This document shows positions 25,480-33,459 of a stretch of DNA of 56,058 nt, one piece after another (positions within the stretch are counted from its first letter, which is position 1; each line of letters begins with the position of its first letter). Below the pieces are notes generated by a model. It saw nothing but the letters and a program-made list of their open reading frames with translations, was not told the DNA's origin and ran no database searches. The DNA comes from Candidatus Phocaeicola excrementigallinarum (GTDB lineage Bacteria > Bacteroidota > Bacteroidia > Bacteroidales > Bacteroidaceae), in contig DWVR01000009.1 of assembly GCA_019120125.1 (NCBI GenBank), forward strand, positions 1 through 56,058, in the 5' to 3' direction. Both the position numbers and the translations under genes were made by a program.

Positions 25480-26115
25480 ATGAAAGCTTTGGAAAGATTA
25501 TTCGCTGAGAAATTACTGAAAGTGAAGGCTGTGAAAATCCAGCCGGCCAACCCGTTCACTTGGGCGTCCGGATGGAAATCACCGATTTATTGCGATAACC
25601 GCAAGACCTTGTCGTACCCTGCGCTCCGTAATTTCGTGAAGTTGGAGATTTGCCGGATTATCCTGGAGAAGTTCGGTAATGTGGATGCGATTGCCGGAGT
25701 GGCGACAGGTGCGATTGCACAAGGCGCTCTGGTGGCAGAAGAGTTGAATCTTCCGTTTGTTTATGTACGTTCGAGTCCAAAAGATCATGGGCTGGAGAAT
25801 CTGATTGAGGGAGAGCTTCGTCCGGGCATGAAAGTGGTTGTTGTCGAGGATCTGGTCTCAACCGGTGGAAGCAGCCTGAAGGCAGTGGATGCCATCCGTC
25901 GTGACGGGTGTGAGGTGATCGGTATGATCGCTTCGTTCACATACGGATTCGATGTCTCCGTAGAAGCGTTCAAGAACGCGAAAGTGGAACTGGTCACCTT
26001 GACCAACTACAACGCTGTGCTGGACGCAGCCTTGAAGACAGACTATATCAATGAAGAAGATATCCCTGTCCTGCAGGCATGGAGAAAGGACCCCTCTCAT
26101 TGGACTGGAAAATAA
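25480..26115 (+). CDS. pyrE: Orotate phosphoribosyltransferase
   Basis: The protein has 211 residues. Motifs include NPFTWASGWKSPIYCDNRKT at the orotate end, the GVATGAIAQGALVAEELNLP segment, YVRSSPKDHG, and the PRPP loop VVVVEDLVSTGGSSLKAVDA. It joins orotate to PRPP to form orotidine monophosphate in pyrimidine synthesis. It has its own promoter box and a hairpin with a T-run downstream that separates it from the next gene, so at most readthrough links them. Confidence 0.96.
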   Translation: MKALERLFAEKLLKVKAVKIQPANPFTWASGWKSPIYCDNRKTLSYPALRNFVKLEICRIILEKFGNVDAIAGVATGAIAQGALVAEELNLPFVYVRSSPKDHGLENLIEGELRPGMKVVVVEDLVSTGGSSLKAVDAIRRDGCEVIGMIASFTYGFDVSVEAFKNAKVELVTLTNYNAVLDAALKTDYINEEDIPVLQAWRKDPSHWTGK

Positions 26116-26150
26116 TCGGTTCATACAATTGGACGGCTATTGAAAATAAA

Positions 26151-26200
26151 TGTCATCTTGAGTAGAGGAAGACCGCCCTACTCGGGATGACAGTTTTTTT
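26151..26200 (+). terminator. Rho-independent terminator after pyrE
   Basis: Arms TGTCATCTTGAGTAG (26151-26165) and CTACTCGGGATGACA (26178-26192) form a 15-bp stem with two wobble pairs, followed by a run of seven T at 26194-26200. The arm sequence resembles the dispersed HSERSEESR-type palindromes. Confidence 0.85.
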
Positions 26201-26236
26201 ACGCCGGATTAGAAAACATTTTGAACAATCTACAAT

Positions 26237-26665
26237 ATGGCTGTACAATTTGAAAGCAATGTAAAACATGTTCCTTACAGTCAGGAGCGTGTGTACAACA
26301 AACTGTCTGACTTGAACAATCTGGAAGGAGTGCGCGACCGCCTTGAGCAGGTCAAGGAAAAGCTGGACGGCAAACTGGAGGACATGACTTTCGACCGCGA
26401 CTCGATCACCATCAAGGTGCAGGGCATCGCATTGACACTCCGGATCATCGAACGCGAGCCGATGAAATGCATCAAGTTTGAAGGAGACAAGACTCCCGTG
26501 CCCTTGAACCTGTGGATCCAGATACTTCCCGTCGGCGAGGAAGAGGCGAAGATGAAAGTCACCATACGTGCCGAAGTGAACATGTTCATGAAAGCGATGG
26601 TATCGAAACCTTTGCAGGAAGGAGTGGAAAAACTGGCCGATATGCTTTCGGTCCTTCCCTATTGA
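26237..26665 (+). CDS. SRPBCC-fold (START-like) protein
   Basis: The protein has 142 residues and starts MAVQFESNVKHVPYSQERVY. It has the beta-alpha-beta-helix pattern of the SRPBCC superfamily: early N-K-L-S-D-L-N-N-L, central strands with ITIKVQGIALTLRIIE, and a long C-terminal helix ending K-L-A-D-M-L-S-V-L. Such proteins bind small hydrophobic molecules in a cavity. The ligand is unknown. It lies 27 bp upstream of argH in the same direction and may be co-transcribed. Confidence 0.8.
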   Translation: MAVQFESNVKHVPYSQERVYNKLSDLNNLEGVRDRLEQVKEKLDGKLEDMTFDRDSITIKVQGIALTLRIIEREPMKCIKFEGDKTPVPLNLWIQILPVGEEEAKMKVTIRAEVNMFMKAMVSKPLQEGVEKLADMLSVLPY

Positions 26666-26692
26666 TTATTGACACCTTATACAAAGAGAATT

Positions 26693-28033
26693 ATGGCTCA
26701 GAAACTTTGGGAAAAGAATGTGCGTGTAAATGAGGAGATAGACCGTTTTACCGTAGGCCGTGACCGTGAGATGGACCTTTATCTGGCCAAGTATGACGTG
26801 TTAGGCTCCATGGCTCACATCACCATGCTCGAAAGCATCGGTCTGCTGGCTCCCGACGAGCTGGATGTCCTGCTGAAAGAACTCAAGAGAATCTATGAGT
26901 CGGCAGAAAACGGCGAGTTTGTGATCGAAGACGGAATAGAAGATGTCCACTCGCAAGTGGAACTGATGCTGACACGCCGGTTGGGCGATGTCGGCAAGAA
27001 AATTCATAGCGGACGCTCCAGAAACGACCAGGTGCTGGTGGACCTGAAGCTCTATACACGCGCGCGACTGAAAGAGATCGCTGAGGCGGCAGAAGCCTTG
27101 TTCCATGTACTGATTGCCCAAAGCAACCGGTACAAGGATGTGCTGATGCCCGGATATACACATCTGCAGATCGCCATGCCCTCCTCTTTCGGGCTATGGT
27201 TCGGCGCATACGCGGAAAGTCTGGTGGACGACATGATGTTTCTGCAGGCCGCCTACAGGACCTGCAACCGCAACCCCCTCGGATCGGCGGCCGGCTATGG
27301 CTCGTCATTCCCTCTGAACAGGGAAATGACAACCCGACTGTTGGGGTTCGACTCGATGAACTACAATGTGGTTTACGCGCAGATGGGACGTGGCAAAATG
27401 GAACGCAACGTGTTGTTCGCCCTGGCTTCCGTGGCCGGCACCCTGTCGAAAATGGCATTCGACGCGTGCATGTTCAGCTGCCAGAACTTCGGCTTCGTGA
27501 AGCTTCCTGACGAATGTACCACCGGATCAAGCATCATGCCGCATAAGAAGAATCCGGACGTATTCGAGCTGACCCGTGCCAAATGCAACAAGATCCAGTC
27601 CATGCCGCAACAGGTCATGATGATTGCCAACAACCTTCCGTCCGGATACTTCCGGGACCTTCAGATAATCAAGGAAATATTTCTTCCGGCTTTTGATGAG
27701 CTGAAGGATTGTCTCCAGATGGCCACCTATATCATGGACAAGATAAAAATCAACGAACATATTCTTGACGATGACAAATATCTCTATATGTTCAGTGTGG
27801 AGGAAGTGAATCGCCTGGCCGCCGACGGAATGCCATTCCGCGATGCCTATAAGAAGGTAGGGCTGGACATTGAGGCCGGCAAGTTCACCCACAATAAAGA
27901 AGTACACCACACACACGAAGGAAGTATCGGAAATCTTTGCAATGACCGCATTGAGGCGCTGATGAGGCAAACCATGGAAGGTTTCCACTTCGAGCGCGTG
28001 GAAAAAGCGGAAAAAAACCTTTTGGGCCGCTGA
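26693..28033 (+). CDS. argH: Argininosuccinate lyase
   Basis: The start at 26693 gives 446 residues beginning MAQKLWEKNVRVNEEID. The fumarase/aspartase superfamily signature GSSIMPHKKNPD carries the active-site loop. Other conserved blocks are RSRNDQVLVDLKLYTRA and the PGYTHLQIAMPSSF segment. It splits argininosuccinate into arginine and fumarate, the last step of arginine synthesis. The partner argF' lies about 17 kb away in this window, on the other strand. Confidence 0.96.
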   Translation: MAQKLWEKNVRVNEEIDRFTVGRDREMDLYLAKYDVLGSMAHITMLESIGLLAPDELDVLLKELKRIYESAENGEFVIEDGIEDVHSQVELMLTRRLGDVGKKIHSGRSRNDQVLVDLKLYTRARLKEIAEAAEALFHVLIAQSNRYKDVLMPGYTHLQIAMPSSFGLWFGAYAESLVDDMMFLQAAYRTCNRNPLGSAAGYGSSFPLNREMTTRLLGFDSMNYNVVYAQMGRGKMERNVLFALASVAGTLSKMAFDACMFSCQNFGFVKLPDECTTGSSIMPHKKNPDVFELTRAKCNKIQSMPQQVMMIANNLPSGYFRDLQIIKEIFLPAFDELKDCLQMATYIMDKIKINEHILDDDKYLYMFSVEEVNRLAADGMPFRDAYKKVGLDIEAGKFTHNKEVHHTHEGSIGNLCNDRIEALMRQTMEGFHFERVEKAEKNLLGR

Positions 28034-28053
28034 TGTGCGACCTCCCTCGCCGT

Positions 28054-28092
28054 CTGCCTCCGTCTTTCTGGCGCATTAAAAGACGGAGGCAG
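28054..28092 (+). terminator. Hairpin after argH
   Basis: Arms CTGCCTCCGTCTTT (28054-28067) and AAAGACGGAGGCAG (28079-28092) form a perfect 14-bp stem. No T-run follows, so it may stabilise the message rather than terminate it. The next 260 bp are A+T-rich and show no gene. Confidence 0.7.
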
Positions 28093-28352
28093 TCGACAAC
28101 AATCTGTCCATGAGTTTTTCCGGCGTAAAAAAGCGACCGCCTGTTCCTGATATTCTTGTCAATGAATTTATACGTACAATGCTTATTCCATTGTTAAATG
28201 TATGTGATCTGCTTATAATAAAAATAAAGCTCTTGAGATGACCACTCGTCTCATAGAAATCTACAAATCAGCTGTAAACTATTAAAAGCTGTGAAATTGC
28301 GGATTTTATTCAAAGTTTTTTTCCCTCTCTTTTTTTATTACAATTTTCTTTA

Positions 28353-28360
28353 TATTTTTG
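28353..28360 (+). promoter_or_regulatory. TATTTTTG promoter box of the signalling operon
   Basis: TATTTTTG matches TAnnTTTG in an A+T-rich tract and is the only clear box between argH and the ten-gene operon. Transcription would begin near 28365, some 575 nt before the first gene. No convincing -33 TTG was found, so the call rests on the -7 box. Confidence 0.5.
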
Positions 28361-28940
28361 CATTGTTCCCTACGCCGAAACCTTGGAAACAAGGAGGAAG
28401 TGGTGGTGGGGGATTATATTTTTATATAAAGGAAGACGTTTACTTGACGTTTTGTCTTTGACGTATCAAAACTTCGCAAACTTTGAACTCAGTCAAAAGC
28501 AAAGCAACGGTAGATGTCTACGGGATATGTTTATATCTCCAATGCAGGAGTTGTTGTATAACAACGACTCCATGCAGTGGATTTATTATACATATCGGCG
28601 TGGGCTTCTGCATTGCTCGTTCTGACTGAGTGGGCAATGCGAAGGCCTTGATACGTGGGACGAGTAACAGGTACAGATTCCCGCGCTTTTTCTTTATATA
28701 TCTCCTTTTCAAAAGCAAAACCTGTCCGGCTGGGAATCTACGGTCACAACAAAAAAACGTTATGCCGCTAAATAAAACAGTATCCCTTACACAAAGTAGC
28801 ACAGGTACAACCTCTTTCACACTCCTTTCATTTTCACGGTTCACTTATGCGCGAAATTTACAGGCTTTTACTGTCTTATAAGCGGCTGTTGTAGCAAAAT
28901 ACGCAAAAAACCTTAATGTCAAACTAAAAACAAACTGATT
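28361..28940 (+). ncRNA. Long structured leader or non-coding RNA before the signalling operon
   Basis: About 575 nt without a credible gene lie between the promoter box and the first operon gene. The middle folds strongly. Hairpin A (28543-28576) has 15 pairs, one bulge and a 3-nt loop (GGAGTTGTTGT / ACAACGACTCC). Hairpin B (28603-28647) pairs GGCTTCTGCATTGCTC with GGGCAATGCGAAGGCC and is flanked by TATC/GATA. Then TCCC at 28679-28682 can pair either upstream with CGTGGGA (28654-28660) or downstream, as AGATTCCC (28675-28682), with GGGAATCT (28732-28739). These two states exclude each other, as in regulatory leaders. The downstream 200 nt are unstructured by eye. An 80-codon frame here (28383-28625) has no protein-like features. 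Regulatory function is an inference. Confidence 0.5.
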
Positions 28941-29663
28941 ATGAGGTGCAAAAACTGTGGATGGCCCAACAAGCCTAATGAAAAAACATGCGTGAAATGC
29001 CATGCGCCATTAGAAAAAAACGATTTTGACTCTACTCTTTCTCCGGATATGGGAAATGACAACGAAATATACGGGAAAACCGTAAGGGAAGAAGATGTGT
29101 TTTACCACAAAGAATTCGAGCCTGAACCTATACAGGCTACAGAAGAATCGGGCAACACCCGACCCTGCCCTAAGTGCGGTTATCCCGTGCGTCCCGGGAC
29201 AGATAAATGTCCTAATTGCAAATTCCCCTTAAACGGCAATGCGGTTCATTCTGACTATAAACGGACACGTATGGACACAGAACCAGAAAACCGAAAGCCT
29301 ACCCGGATGAACACCAATACAGCCGGCAATTTCCATAAAGGTACAGTCAACCCTTACATGATGAATCTGGAACTGGAGCCTTCGTTTGCGCTTAAACCTA
29401 TAAAACGGATAAACGAGCGTCATGAACTGGAGGAGCTAGAATTCGAAGGGAAAGAAATCGTACTGAACCGCGAAAATACAGAGGCAAATAACCCATCTAT
29501 CACATCGCGCCAACAAGCCGTCATCTCGAACGTCAACGGGCATTGGTACATTGAGGACAAAAGCGGACAGAAAACAACTTTTGTTCAAGCTGCCGCTAAA
29601 ATTGAATTACATGAAGGAGACTTAATCTTATTAGGGAACAGACTGTTTGAGTTTCACGAATAA
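28941..29663 (+). CDS. Double zinc-ribbon protein with C-terminal FHA-like domain
   Basis: The protein has 240 residues. Two zinc ribbons stand at Cys3/6/17/20 and Cys76/79/90/93. A Thr-rich linker (about 105-140) repeats T-R-M-[DN]-T twice. The C-terminal 75 residues have the strand pattern of an FHA domain, but the usual phosphothreonine-binding S-R-x-H reads SRQQ, so binding may be altered. It is first in the ten-gene operon, 12 bp before the kinase-FHA gene. It has no membrane segment and is probably a cytoplasmic adaptor that docks partners through zinc ribbons and FHA. The linker threonines are plausible kinase targets (inference). Confidence 0.75.
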   Translation: MRCKNCGWPNKPNEKTCVKCHAPLEKNDFDSTLSPDMGNDNEIYGKTVREEDVFYHKEFEPEPIQATEESGNTRPCPKCGYPVRPGTDKCPNCKFPLNGNAVHSDYKRTRMDTEPENRKPTRMNTNTAGNFHKGTVNPYMMNLELEPSFALKPIKRINERHELEELEFEGKEIVLNRENTEANNPSITSRQQAVISNVNGHWYIEDKSGQKTTFVQAAAKIELHEGDLILLGNRLFEFHE

Positions 29664-29675
29664 AACACTGCAGCC

Positions 29676-30968
29676 ATGATAGTGCAAAGATGTAATTTCT
29701 CTATAGGTGACGTAATTGATAGCCGATACCGTGTAGAAAAGATGCTGGGTGAAGGCTCGTATGGCAAGGTATATGCCGTCAGAGACCAACAAGGGAACAT
29801 TTTTGCCCTTAAGCTTCTTAAACTTTGGGAAGTGCCGTCAGAAATACGCGGCCCCCTAATGGCACGTTTCGATATGGAATTTGAAACAGGACGTATCGAA
29901 AGCGACTACTTGGTTCATTCTCTGGCGCACGGATTGATTGCAGGCAACCCGTATATCGTTATGGAATACTGTCCAGGCGGAGATTTGATCAGTCTGTCAA
30001 ATAAGAGTTCTTTGGATTTTCCGAAAGTAGCCACCCATGTGCTGTTGGGACTGAAAGCATTGCACAATCGAGGCAAAGTGCATCGGGATTTAAAACCTGA
30101 AAACGTATTGGTGAAGCCTAACGGCGATTATGCGTTAACAGACTTTGGCATATCAGGCGACCGCAACAAACGGATGACCGAACGGAATATTTTAGGGAAA
30201 CCCAAACAGATTTTCGGTACATACGCCTATATGCCTCCCGAACAGCTGAATCCAAGGAAAGACGCAACGGTACTTCCTACTACAGACATTTTTTCGTTCG
30301 GTGTGATGATGTACCAGCTCTTGACTAATGGAGCTCTACCCTTTGGCCCGCTGGAAAACGAAAGAGATCTTGTTCCGTATATAAAACATGGAAAGAAAGG
30401 TGAATGGGACAAGAATGGCCTGCTTTCCACATCCTATGGACGAGATTGGTATCGCCTTATTGACGGTTGTCTTATTCCTGATTTCCAGTCACGCCTGCAG
30501 AATACAGACTCTGCCTTGCAATTAGTTCCCCAAAATAAAGTTTTACAAGAGACTGTCCGCGATGCGGAAACAACTGACTATCAGACACGGATTGTCAACG
30601 GCGTGTTGCTCCGCATCATGCAAGGCGAGGAATACGGGCGAGTATATAAGCTGGACGATATGTTACAGGGAGACAGTGCCATTCTGAGAATAGGACGCAA
30701 AGACGAAGGAGTATACAATGACATCGCTATTGTGGAAGAGAACAGTTCATATATTTCGCGCAAACATTGCACTCTTGAATTAGACTACGATATAGGCTCG
30801 TGGGTAATACGCGACGGACAATGGGACAGGTACGAAACAGGAGGCTGGAAACGTTCTACAAACGGCACATATGTCAACTCTCAAGAAGTCACTATCAATG
30901 GCTTGGCATTCAGCCCGGGCGACATTATCTCTATAGGAGACACAAAGTTGAGAGTGGAAGCTTATTAA
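29676..30968 (+). CDS. Soluble Ser/Thr kinase with C-terminal FHA domain
   Basis: The protein has 430 residues. A complete Hanks-type kinase occupies about 15-285: G-loop GEGSYGKVYAV (25-35), ATP lysine Lys46, catalytic loop HRDLKPEN (136-143), DFG (156-158) and a PPE in place of APE (187-189). A canonical FHA domain fills 330-430, with Ile-Gly-Arg at 339-341, SRKH at 361-364 and Asn-Gly-Thr at 396-398. All phosphothreonine contacts appear present. There is no membrane segment, unlike the two other kinases of the operon. It is likely the cytoplasmic kinase that phosphorylates and binds the other FHA partners. Confidence 0.9.
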   Translation: MIVQRCNFSIGDVIDSRYRVEKMLGEGSYGKVYAVRDQQGNIFALKLLKLWEVPSEIRGPLMARFDMEFETGRIESDYLVHSLAHGLIAGNPYIVMEYCPGGDLISLSNKSSLDFPKVATHVLLGLKALHNRGKVHRDLKPENVLVKPNGDYALTDFGISGDRNKRMTERNILGKPKQIFGTYAYMPPEQLNPRKDATVLPTTDIFSFGVMMYQLLTNGALPFGPLENERDLVPYIKHGKKGEWDKNGLLSTSYGRDWYRLIDGCLIPDFQSRLQNTDSALQLVPQNKVLQETVRDAETTDYQTRIVNGVLLRIMQGEEYGRVYKLDDMLQGDSAILRIGRKDEGVYNDIAIVEENSSYISRKHCTLELDYDIGSWVIRDGQWDRYETGGWKRSTNGTYVNSQEVTINGLAFSPGDIISIGDTKLRVEAY

Positions 30969-31003
30969 ACAAGAACAGTATTTAATAAAAAACATTACCA
31001 CCA

Positions 31004-32563
31004 ATGGCAGCACATACGACAACAACTTATAAGAAAACTCTTTCCGGTTCGGTAGGTGCGGGAATGGGATCATTGTTCAATCCCAACGGAAGAAAATATT
31101 ACATTTTGGAACATAAGGTAAGCAGCAAATACCACAAAGCCGGAGAATCACAAGAAATCATCGTAGACAATATCGAAATTGGACGTGACTCTCATTGCCA
31201 AGTACGTTACGATGAAAGTTTTAAAACTGTATCGCGACATCATGCAGCTATCATAAAAGATGGTGATATGTGGAAACTAGTTCAAATATCCAAGACTAAT
31301 TCCACTCTATTGAATGGTCATCCTATAAAAACAGAATGGTATCTGCAAAACGGTGATGAAATCCAATTGTCTATAAACGGCCCTAAACTGGGATTCATCA
31401 TCCCTACCGGGAAGAAGTCTACAGTAGGTTCTATCGGACTGACACGCAGATTGAGCTTGTTCAGGCAGCAAGCGTTGAGACCATACAAGACGGCACTGAC
31501 TGTACTGTCGTGCATGCTGGTGTTATGTGTCGGAGGATTAGTTACCTGGAATTATATGCTGAGAGAAGATTATTTAAAACAAAGCAAAATACTGGCATCT
31601 GAGATAGAAGCTAATAAAAGCAATCAAGCCAAAGTAGATTCATTAGCCGGAAAACTGGTGGAGAATAATATGAAGATGAAAGATTATGAACAGAAAATTA
31701 TCGAGATGCGAAAAAAAGTGGCATCTGCAGAGAAGGCGGCAGCAGATGCAAAAGCAGCGATAACTTCTGTTGGTACAGGAGGCACAGAAGCTTTGCGTCA
31801 ATGCGCCAACAATACCTATTATTGTACATTTACGTTATCTTTTGAGAATAACCCTTTATGGACCTCCAGTGGAACCGGTTTCTTATTGGATGATGGACGC
31901 TTTATTACCTGTCAACATGTTGCTGACTTCTTATATAATGTATCAAATAATCCATCTGCTGTAGAACTGCAAGCAAATTTTTTAATGAACGAGAACCCGG
32001 AGTCGTTTACGGTGGATTTTTATGCAATTTCTCCTTCAGGTGATAAAATACAGAAACAATATAGATTGAATAATTCTCCTTTCCGCATGGGAAGTAATAA
32101 GACTCGCTGTGTGGCCACTTTTACAATGAATAGCACGCAATATCCTGTGCGTGTAAGGGAAGGGAAAAGTTGTGACGATTGGGCTGTTTTAGACTACAAT
32201 AAAAGTGGAGGGTTACAATATGATGCATCGTTTTCTCGTTCTATGCCCATAAAGACCCATCTGGATATTCTTGGCTTTCCGATGGGAGTTGGTGCTGAAA
32301 ATAAAAATAATATTTCTCCTATTTATAGTGAGTCTTCTGTAGCAAGAGAAGGACTTGACACAGATGGATGCATATTGTTATCAAACAGTGAAACCGATCA
32401 TGGTAACTCTGGTGGGCCTGTTTTTGCTTCTCATAATGGGAACCTTGTTGTCGTTGGAATACTTTCCGGTGCCAATCGTTTAGGCTCAAAAACGGACCCA
32501 CAGCGCGTTACAGCAGAAACCAAATGGAAAGGACGCGTAGTGCCAATTTCCAATCCTCAATAA
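31004..32563 (+). CDS. FHA, transmembrane, coiled-coil, trypsin-like protease protein
   Basis: The 519 residues fall into four parts. A Thr-rich tail (TTTTYKKT) leads to an FHA domain at about 54-130 (Ile-Gly-Arg 59-61, S-R-H-H 77-80, Asn-Gly 104-105). One transmembrane helix follows at about 162-184, then a coiled coil at about 190-255. A trypsin-like serine protease fills 265-515, with the triad visible as His305 (TCQHVADF), Asp391 or Asp392 (CDDWAVLDY) and Ser469 (HGNSGGPVF). With the FHA in the cytoplasm the protease is outside. This allows cytoplasmic phosphorylation to act on a periplasmic protease. I know of no named family with this order. Confidence 0.85.
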   Translation: MAAHTTTTYKKTLSGSVGAGMGSLFNPNGRKYYILEHKVSSKYHKAGESQEIIVDNIEIGRDSHCQVRYDESFKTVSRHHAAIIKDGDMWKLVQISKTNSTLLNGHPIKTEWYLQNGDEIQLSINGPKLGFIIPTGKKSTVGSIGLTRRLSLFRQQALRPYKTALTVLSCMLVLCVGGLVTWNYMLREDYLKQSKILASEIEANKSNQAKVDSLAGKLVENNMKMKDYEQKIIEMRKKVASAEKAAADAKAAITSVGTGGTEALRQCANNTYYCTFTLSFENNPLWTSSGTGFLLDDGRFITCQHVADFLYNVSNNPSAVELQANFLMNENPESFTVDFYAISPSGDKIQKQYRLNNSPFRMGSNKTRCVATFTMNSTQYPVRVREGKSCDDWAVLDYNKSGGLQYDASFSRSMPIKTHLDILGFPMGVGAENKNNISPIYSESSVAREGLDTDGCILLSNSETDHGNSGGPVFASHNGNLVVVGILSGANRLGSKTDPQRVTAETKWKGRVVPISNPQ

Positions 32564-32586
32564 ATACATTTTTAAATAATATATTT

Positions 32587-33459
32587 ATGAAAATATTTTA
32601 TTCTTTTGTACTTAGCCTATTATGCTGTCAGCTTTATGCGCAGATAAATTTAGGGAAATTTGGATCAGATGCTTTTATTGATGAGGCAGTGCGAAGAGGT
32701 TTGTTTATTTCTTGCCAAAGTTATCAGATCTGTGATAATAGAACTGGAGAACTGTTTGGGCTTAATGGAGAAGCAGAGTTCGGCATAGGATATTCTCTAG
32801 GCATTAAAGTACCTGGAGGATATTACCTTTCAGACCAAGCTGTCCGTCCTTGGTTATACGACAAAAACTTCGCCAAATACCAAAACAAATATAAACCAGT
32901 CTTTTATCAAGCAAAATATACAGAATTAGGAGAACAAGTCCAATATGACTCACTAGATTATTCTTTAGCAAATATAACTGCTGTCACTGATTCCGTTTTA
33001 TATCGTTTTGCTTCCTCAACGTTTAACGGTAAAGGTTTTATACTTGACACCGAAGAAGGACAGAAGGACGGTTGGGCAGTATGGATTGTGCAATCAAAAG
33101 ACAGTACTATGAGTACAAATGCTAATCTCACATTTATTTCATTGAAAGAAACTATAAACGTAAAGAAAGAGCGTCTGTTTATGGAAATACTTCCTCCAAA
33201 AACATTTCATCAGTTAGTGGGAGGCATTTATGTTGTAGCTGAATACTCGTCTATAGGCGTTGTTGAATTTAAATTGTGTGGAATTATAATGACAGATGGC
33301 GGTGATGCCTGGAATTTGTATTTCCCGTTTATAGGGCAAAAAATAGAAAACAAGGACAAAACAGATGCCATGGCACCCTCAAAAAATGTTGGAGGCAATG
33401 AATTGACTCCTGTCGGTAAAACTAAGAATGTAAAAAAGAAAAATAAAAAAAGGAAATGA
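32587..33459 (+). CDS. Secreted protein of unknown function
   Basis: The ATG at 32587 gives 290 residues with a clear signal peptide (MKIFYSFVLSLLCCQLYAQ). A longer upstream frame overlaps the protease gene and is not used. The mature part is beta-rich with many aromatic residues, and one cysteine pair (SCQSYQIC) lies near residue 41. The C-terminal 15 residues are very basic (VKKKNKKRK). No family is recognised. It sits directly after the FHA-protease gene and overlaps the phosphatase gene by four bases (ATGA). A role as a substrate or inhibitor of the periplasmic protease is a guess. Confidence 0.6.
   Translation: MKIFYSFVLSLLCCQLYAQINLGKFGSDAFIDEAVRRGLFISCQSYQICDNRTGELFGLNGEAEFGIGYSLGIKVPGGYYLSDQAVRPWLYDKNFAKYQNKYKPVFYQAKYTELGEQVQYDSLDYSLANITAVTDSVLYRFASSTFNGKGFILDTEEGQKDGWAVWIVQSKDSTMSTNANLTFISLKETINVKKERLFMEILPPKTFHQLVGGIYVVAEYSSIGVVEFKLCGIIMTDGGDAWNLYFPFIGQKIENKDKTDAMAPSKNVGGNELTPVGKTKNVKKKNKKRK

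Noticed and set aside
28383..28625. 80-residue protein in the leader
   Set aside because: Its frame runs through both strong hairpins and the composition is not protein-like. It is better explained as structured RNA.
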